In this document: one piece after another, positions 35,851-39,878 of the stretch
How the letters are laid out: the number at the start of each line of letters is the position of its first letter
Numbering within the stretch: position 1 is the stretch's first letter
Assembly (NCBI GenBank): GCA_046049675.1
Contig: JBJORA010000073.1
Span: forward strand, 1 to 39,878
Reading direction: 5' to 3'
From: CAIXQW01 sp046049675
GTDB lineage: Bacteria > Bacteroidota > Bacteroidia > Chitinophagales > Chitinophagaceae
Length of the DNA: 39,878 bases
The notes under the pieces: model-generated
What the model was told of the DNA's origin: nothing
Seen by the model: the letters and a program-made list of their open reading frames with translations, nothing else
The model's database searches: none
Translations under genes and position numbers: made by a program

Positions 35851-37260
35851 ATGTACGTACAGCAGTTGTATACAAATTGCCTAAGTGAGGCAGCATACTA
35901 TATAGAAAGCAATGGCGAAGCAGCTATTGTAGATCCGCTTAGAGATACACAAGCTTATATTGATCTCGCAAAAGAACGCGGCGCAGTTATAAAATACATT
36001 TTTGAAACGCATTTTCATGCAGACTTTGTTAGTGGTCACATAGACTTAGCGAGCAAGGCACAGGCACCAATCGTATATGGCCCTAACGCACGTACAAGTT
36101 ACGAAGTAATCAATGCTACAGATGGTCAAGTATTTCCACTTGGTAGTTGCAGCATCACGGCATTGCACACGCCAGGCCATACTTTAGAAAGTACATGTTG
36201 GTTGCTTAAAGATGAGAAGCAAAACGATTATTGTGTATTTACTGGCGATACGCTATTTGTAGGTGACGTAGGTAGACCCGATTTATTTGGCGCTAGTATT
36301 ACTAAAGAAGAGCTAGCTGCCATGATGTACGATAGTCTTGAAACAAAAATTAAAACGCTTGGTGATCATGTTATTGTTTATCCCGCACACGGCCCAGGTA
36401 GTGCATGTGGTAAAAACTTAGGTAAAGAAACTTACACAACGATTGGTGTGCAGAAGGCAAACAATTATGCCTTACTCGCTGAAAGTAAAACAGATTTTAT
36501 TAAGGCAGTAACAGAAGGGCTTAATACACCGCCACAATATTTTCCACTGAATGCAAAAATCAATAAGGAAGGATATGATAGCTTAGATCTTGTATTAGAA
36601 CAAGGTTTAACAGGCATGGATGTGCCAACGTTTAAGCAAGCTATGCAAGCTGACAATACAATTGTATTAGATACACGTCCTGCAACTGTGTTTACAAAAG
36701 GCTATGTACCAGGATCTATTTTTATTGGGCTAGAAGGTCGTTTTGCTGAATGGGTAGGTACTGTGTTGCCAATTACACAAGCGATTTTATTAGTAACGGA
36801 AGAGGGCAAAGAACAAGAAACAATTATACGCTTAGCGCGCGTTGGATACGACAACGTTATAGGCTTTCTCAAAGGCGGCTATGAAGCTTGGATAGCAGCC
36901 GGCGAAGAACAAGATATGATTATAGATGTTGAAGCTGATGAACTCGTAATGGATATGAAGTATGACGATAAGCTAAGCATTATTGATGTACGCAAGCAGG
37001 TAGAGTTTGATGCAGGCCACCTGCGTGGCGCAAAACTTACACCTCTCAACGACTTCTTAACGGATCCAATGATTTATGCATCGCTAGACGATAACGAAAA
37101 TATGTACGTGCATTGCGCAGGCGGCTATCGTAGTGTAATTGCAGCTAGTATTCTCAAGCGCGAAGACATTCATAATATTCGTAACGTGCTAGGAGGGTGG
37201 AATGCCATTAAAGAAGTTCCTCAAGCAGATATGGTAACCAATATCGTTCAGCCTAATTAA
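35851..37260 (+). CDS. CstB-like persulfide dioxygenase-rhodanese fusion
   Basis: A 469-residue cytoplasmic protein with three domains. Residues ~1-245 are an ETHE1-type metallo-beta-lactamase: FETHFHADFVSGHIDL (iron-binding HxHxD), ALHTPGHTLEST, FTGDTLFVGDVGRPDL and IVYPAHGPGSACGK. Residues ~265-355 are a rhodanese fold without the active Cys (DTRPATVFTKGYVPGS; no Cys in the loop). Residues ~370-460 are an active-type rhodanese with VHCAGGYRS. This order (dioxygenase, pseudo-rhodanese, rhodanese) is that of staphylococcal CstB (about 444 aa), which turns persulfides into thiosulfate and protects against sulfide. ATG at 35851 is the start; the TTG at 35833 lies inside the -7 box. The stop overlaps the next start (TAATG). 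Confidence 0.9.
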   Translation: MYVQQLYTNCLSEAAYYIESNGEAAIVDPLRDTQAYIDLAKERGAVIKYIFETHFHADFVSGHIDLASKAQAPIVYGPNARTSYEVINATDGQVFPLGSCSITALHTPGHTLESTCWLLKDEKQNDYCVFTGDTLFVGDVGRPDLFGASITKEELAAMMYDSLETKIKTLGDHVIVYPAHGPGSACGKNLGKETYTTIGVQKANNYALLAESKTDFIKAVTEGLNTPPQYFPLNAKINKEGYDSLDLVLEQGLTGMDVPTFKQAMQADNTIVLDTRPATVFTKGYVPGSIFIGLEGRFAEWVGTVLPITQAILLVTEEGKEQETIIRLARVGYDNVIGFLKGGYEAWIAAGEEQDMIIDVEADELVMDMKYDDKLSIIDVRKQVEFDAGHLRGAKLTPLNDFLTDPMIYASLDDNENMYVHCAGGYRSVIAASILKREDIHNIRNVLGGWNAIKEVPQADMVTNIVQPN

Positions 37261-38240
37261 TGCAGCAAAACGATGCCGCAATAAAGGCCTTGTGTGCAAG
37301 CGCAAATCTTGTTTGCAAAACGATTGAGTGGCTACCACAAAGTGGTGGAGATAGATTATATGCACGTGTGCAAACTGACAGAGACGCATTCATTGCAACG
37401 CTAAGCGATAATATTAGCGAGAATAATACCTTTTTACAGTGGGCGCAAACTTTGTCTTCACTTCATATTTCGGTGCCAAATATTATTGCAGTAAACGAAC
37501 ATAAAACTGCATACTTACAGCAAGATTTAGGGACGATATGTTTGCTGGATTTTGTTTTGAAAGGCGGGTTTACAGAACAAGCCTTTGCGTATTATAAAAA
37601 AGTACTAGCTCAATTGGTGCAAATACAAATACTAGGCCATCAAAAAATAGATTATAGTTTATGTTTGGCGGCAAAGCGATTTGACTACAAGGCTGCATTA
37701 TTTGATCTCAATTACTTTTTACAGTATTATGTAAGTACAACGAGCATCGTTTATAACGAAAAACTTTTGCAAGCTGAATTTGAGCAATTAGCAAAAAACA
37801 TAGACAACATTAGTCCCCAAGGATTTATGTACCGCGATTTGCAAGGCAGAAATATTATGGTGCAAGATGCTGATGTATTTTTTATAGATTTTCAAGGGGG
37901 TATGCAGGGGCCTCCGCAATATGATGTAGCAAGTTTATTGTATCAGGCAAAAGCAAATTTGCCAAACCAATGGCGTGAGGATTTACTGCGATACTACATC
38001 AATGAATATTGCAAGTTGAGCACTATAGATACAGCCAAGTTTGAAAAGGACTACTATAATATTGTACTCATGCGATTGCTACAGGTACTTGGTGCTTATG
38101 GTAGAAGAGGTATTATTGAAGGCAAGCAACATTTTTTAGCAAGCATACCTTTTGGCATTGCTAATGTAAAGGAATATGCAAGTCAACAACAGTTACAAAA
38201 TCGTATGCCTTTACTAGCTGAAATTATTGCGCAACTCTAA
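37260..38240 (+). CDS. APH-fold (aminoglycoside-phosphotransferase-like) kinase
   Basis: A 326-residue protein. The ATG overlaps the previous stop by one base (TAATG), so it is probably translationally coupled to the CstB-like gene. The Gly-rich N-lobe has LPQSGGDRLYARV. The catalytic loop is FMYRDLQGRNIMV, which has Tyr where many relatives have His, and the metal-binding segment is FFIDFQGGMQGPPQYDVASL. Bacteroidota relatives are close to AmgK-type sugar kinases (anomeric N-acetylmuramate/N-acetylglucosamine kinases) and are not resistance enzymes. The substrate is unknown, and the link to sulfur metabolism may only be positional. It is convergent with the next gene (5 bp between stops). 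Confidence 0.75.
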   Translation: MQQNDAAIKALCASANLVCKTIEWLPQSGGDRLYARVQTDRDAFIATLSDNISENNTFLQWAQTLSSLHISVPNIIAVNEHKTAYLQQDLGTICLLDFVLKGGFTEQAFAYYKKVLAQLVQIQILGHQKIDYSLCLAAKRFDYKAALFDLNYFLQYYVSTTSIVYNEKLLQAEFEQLAKNIDNISPQGFMYRDLQGRNIMVQDADVFFIDFQGGMQGPPQYDVASLLYQAKANLPNQWREDLLRYYINEYCKLSTIDTAKFEKDYYNIVLMRLLQVLGAYGRRGIIEGKQHFLASIPFGIANVKEYASQQQLQNRMPLLAEIIAQL

Positions 38241-38245
38241 TAAGT

Positions 38246-39034
38246 TTAATCTTGCCCGCGGTAAATATCTATCGCATTTTCTCTACGCACAAAAACCAAG
38301 CCCGGCGCAACACGCACATCTAATGCTGTAGCCACATCTGCAACTTCAGCTTCTTTACTTGCAATCGTTTTCAGATTATAACTATTGAGTTTGCCGTTGG
38401 CGAAATACACAATACTACCATTAATGTATTGCATACTGCTGCACTTAAGATGATACGTATTGATGTAGTTACCAAACTGATCGAACATAATGACACCAAT
38501 ACTACTATCTACCACAAACAACTGACGCTCTTGTTCACTTAGAAAAATGGGCTGTACTTGTTCGCTAAACAATTGTTGAAAACCAAAGCTTGTGTACTTC
38601 TGTTTTTGTCGAGGGTCACTTTGCTCTGTATTGCTACTTGCAATTTTTTGTACGACAGCATCTAAGGCATTATAAATCCAAATGTCGCCATCCGCACTAT
38701 AGGCTATGCTAGGGCAGAGGTAGATATTGTTCTTGCGTAGATCTACCGTAAACTTTTCTCCCATCATACCATTCAAGGCGGTTATCATGGGAATGTCTTG
38801 ATGGTAAAGCAAAATACTTAAAGGATTGGTAGCATCAATATGCGTAATAGTGCCTCTACGTTTGCTGCTGAAAAAACCAGTGCTATCGCCTTTGCTGTTA
38901 TATCTGTACACTGTATTGTCAGCACAAGCCACATATACATTGCCTTGATTATCTGTAGTAAATGCTGTGCTCTTTTTTGCTATGCTTGCTAATTTTTGCT
39001 GCGCAAACGCAAGCTGCTGGGTTGCTAATAGCAT
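38246..39034 (-). CDS. Predicted secreted propeller-like protein, start uncertain
   Basis: A protein of at least 262 residues with repeated strands of the kind TTDNQGNVYVACADNTVYRY, AYSADGDIWIYNALD and EQERQLFVVDSSIGVIMFDQ, which suggest a six-bladed beta-propeller. No family is recognised with certainty. From the ATG at 39034 the signal peptide is too short (MLLATQQLAFAQQ). The same frame continues upstream to a stop at 39071 and would encode IKRFVYILIALMLLATQQ, a normal signal peptide, but the only codon in the right place is ATC at 39067. A TACATTTG box lies 4 nt before that ATC. A rare start codon or a sequence error is possible. It lies downstream of the glycosyltransferase gene on the same strand. 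Confidence 0.6.
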   Translation of the reverse strand: MLLATQQLAFAQQKLASIAKKSTAFTTDNQGNVYVACADNTVYRYNSKGDSTGFFSSKRRGTITHIDATNPLSILLYHQDIPMITALNGMMGEKFTVDLRKNNIYLCPSIAYSADGDIWIYNALDAVVQKIASSNTEQSDPRQKQKYTSFGFQQLFSEQVQPIFLSEQERQLFVVDSSIGVIMFDQFGNYINTYHLKCSSMQYINGSIVYFANGKLNSYNLKTIASKEAEVADVATALDVRVAPGLVFVRRENAIDIYRGQD

Positions 39035-39071
39035 CAGGGCAATTAATATGTATACAAAACGCTTGATACCT

Positions 39072-39079
39072 CAAATGTA
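39072..39079 (-). promoter_or_regulatory. -7 box (TACATTTG) before the propeller-like gene
   Basis: An exact TAnnTTTG match on the minus strand. Its last base is 4 nt before the ATC at 39067, the same geometry seen before the ATG of the small membrane protein (34175) and of ridA (34604). No -33 TTG was found at the usual distance. Confidence 0.45.
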
Positions 39080-39096
39080 CTTGCATTTTCGCTTTT

Positions 39097-39878
39097 CTAA
39101 TGCTTAAGCTTTTGCAAAAAGGCGTGTAAGTGCTTTTCTAAAGTGCTAGTGCTCAAAGCAGGTAGAGGTGCAAACCTTTGCTGCTTGTATTGTTCAATAA
39201 CTGCTGCAAGATTGTCTGGAAACTTTGTAAAGCCCAAATGCCAATCTTTTGCTTGCACATACTCAGCCAAATAAACTTGTTCGTTTTGGCCTGCTGTGGC
39301 AATTAGTATAGCGTGGCGTTGCACTGCACACAAATCCATTATAGTGCTATAACCACTATGGCTAATAATGCAGGCACTGCTGGCGTAAAGATCTTGCAAC
39401 TGTGTCTGCGCAACTACGCCGAGGCAATTAGCATTTGCATAAACACCATTGAGCTCTTTTGCACCTACTACATTTACTTTGATTGCTTGGCCATCAAGTT
39501 GCTGCATGATTTTTTCGTACAATTTCTGCTTTGCTTCTTGCGGGCCAGTTAGTACGAGCAGCGCCGTGTTTGGTATAATAGGGGCACTTGTTTTTTCTAA
39601 GCGGGAAAGAAAACCAATTTTTACAGCACTAATTGCATCGCTCTGGCAAAGCGCTCCACTCAATGAATATGGTGCTGCTTCATCTGGTACCCAAACGGCT
39701 TCAAACTTTTTAAGCATACTAGCATGTACCTTATTGCCTAGCCATTTCCAGATAGGGAAGCGCACGTTTAGCTGATGGCAAATCATATAGCTAGGTACCT
39801 GTTCGCTATAAAAGCCGTACCTATTATCGCTGATGATCGCATCAAAACGAGTGCTCGTTAATATCCATTGAAGTGCTG
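39097..39878 (-). CDS. Glycosyltransferase, MurG/GT28-like C-terminal domain (partial)
   Basis: The 3' part of a gene that runs off the window; the frame is open to the last base, so the ATG at 39786 is internal. At least 260 residues are present. Visible segments are FDAIISDNRYGFYSEQVPSY (end of the N-domain), then a C-domain with IGFLSRLEKTS, TALLVLTGPQEAKQKL and ASSACIISHSGYSTIMDLCA. The last matches the sugar-nucleotide-binding helix (H/G-G-x-S/T-x-E-like region) of GT28/GT1 enzymes, followed by TAGQNEQVYLAEY, a typical P-x-x-x-EQ-x-x-N-A-like turn. Function is sugar transfer, perhaps in envelope polysaccharide; the acceptor is unknown. The TPG-Q-E geometry is family-level only. Confidence 0.72.
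   Translation of the reverse strand, partial: ALQWILTSTRFDAIISDNRYGFYSEQVPSYMICHQLNVRFPIWKWLGNKVHASMLKKFEAVWVPDEAAPYSLSGALCQSDAISAVKIGFLSRLEKTSAPIIPNTALLVLTGPQEAKQKLYEKIMQQLDGQAIKVNVVGAKELNGVYANANCLGVVAQTQLQDLYASSACIISHSGYSTIMDLCAVQRHAILIATAGQNEQVYLAEYVQAKDWHLGFTKFPDNLAAVIEQYKQQRFAPLPALSTSTLEKHLHAFLQKLKH

Noticed and set aside
37260..38240. Aminoglycoside resistance gene
   Set aside because: Only the kinase fold is shared; the catalytic and metal-site segments fit a Bacteroidota housekeeping kinase group, and no mobile element is nearby.

Overview
The window is about 40 kb of chromosome from a member of the Bacteroidota, roughly 40% GC and probably a Chitinophagaceae/Sphingobacteriia-like lineage. 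The evidence is a porZ gene, type IX secretion (T9SS) C-terminal sorting domains on neighbouring proteins, a DUF6452/DUF6048-like gene pair, -7 promoter boxes of the Bacteroidota form TAnnTTTG, and almost no Shine-Dalgarno sequences. I see no rRNA, tRNA, CRISPR array, insertion sequence or prophage.

Layout. 0.2-5.1 kb, minus strand: a hypothetical envelope protein, a TetR regulator plus RomA/NAPE-PLD-like metallo-hydrolase operon, and an M23 peptidase. 5.5-21.8 kb, plus strand: a 4634-residue surface protein with 24 SdrD-B-like repeats and a 773-residue T9SS cargo protein, driven by one clear promoter and closed by a strong terminator. 22.1-24.0 kb: a DinB-like protein and two small envelope proteins. 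24.1-27.1 kb: a secreted M36 (fungalysin-type) metalloprotease with a T9SS sorting domain. 27.1-30.2 kb, minus strand: porZ-recO. 30.3-33.7 kb: an MMPL/RND transporter and metF. 33.7-35.3 kb: a small membrane protein, ridA and tsaB. 35.4-38.2 kb: an ArsR regulator, a CstB-like persulfide dioxygenase-rhodanese protein and an APH-fold kinase. 38.2-39.9 kb, minus strand: a predicted propeller-like protein and a glycosyltransferase cut by the window edge.

The most striking feature is inside the giant protein. Its 24 repeats are arranged as three copies of an eight-repeat block. Repeat lengths and linker signatures recur with period eight: the blocks are 995, 954 and 957 residues, and repeats in the same position match in length and in junction motif. 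This points to two rounds of about 2.9 kb segmental duplication. The protein has no recognisable T9SS sorting domain, but the protein encoded 51 bp downstream has one and carries a homologue of the giant's last domain, so the two may work as a surface pair.

Second, the ArsR/CstB-like locus has a perfect 9-11-9 inverted repeat over the regulator's -7 box and a second inverted repeat at the -33 element of the sulfur-enzyme promoter. The regulator has no cysteine. Third, several genes have a TAnnTTTG/A box only 4-6 nt before the start codon, which predicts leaderless mRNAs.
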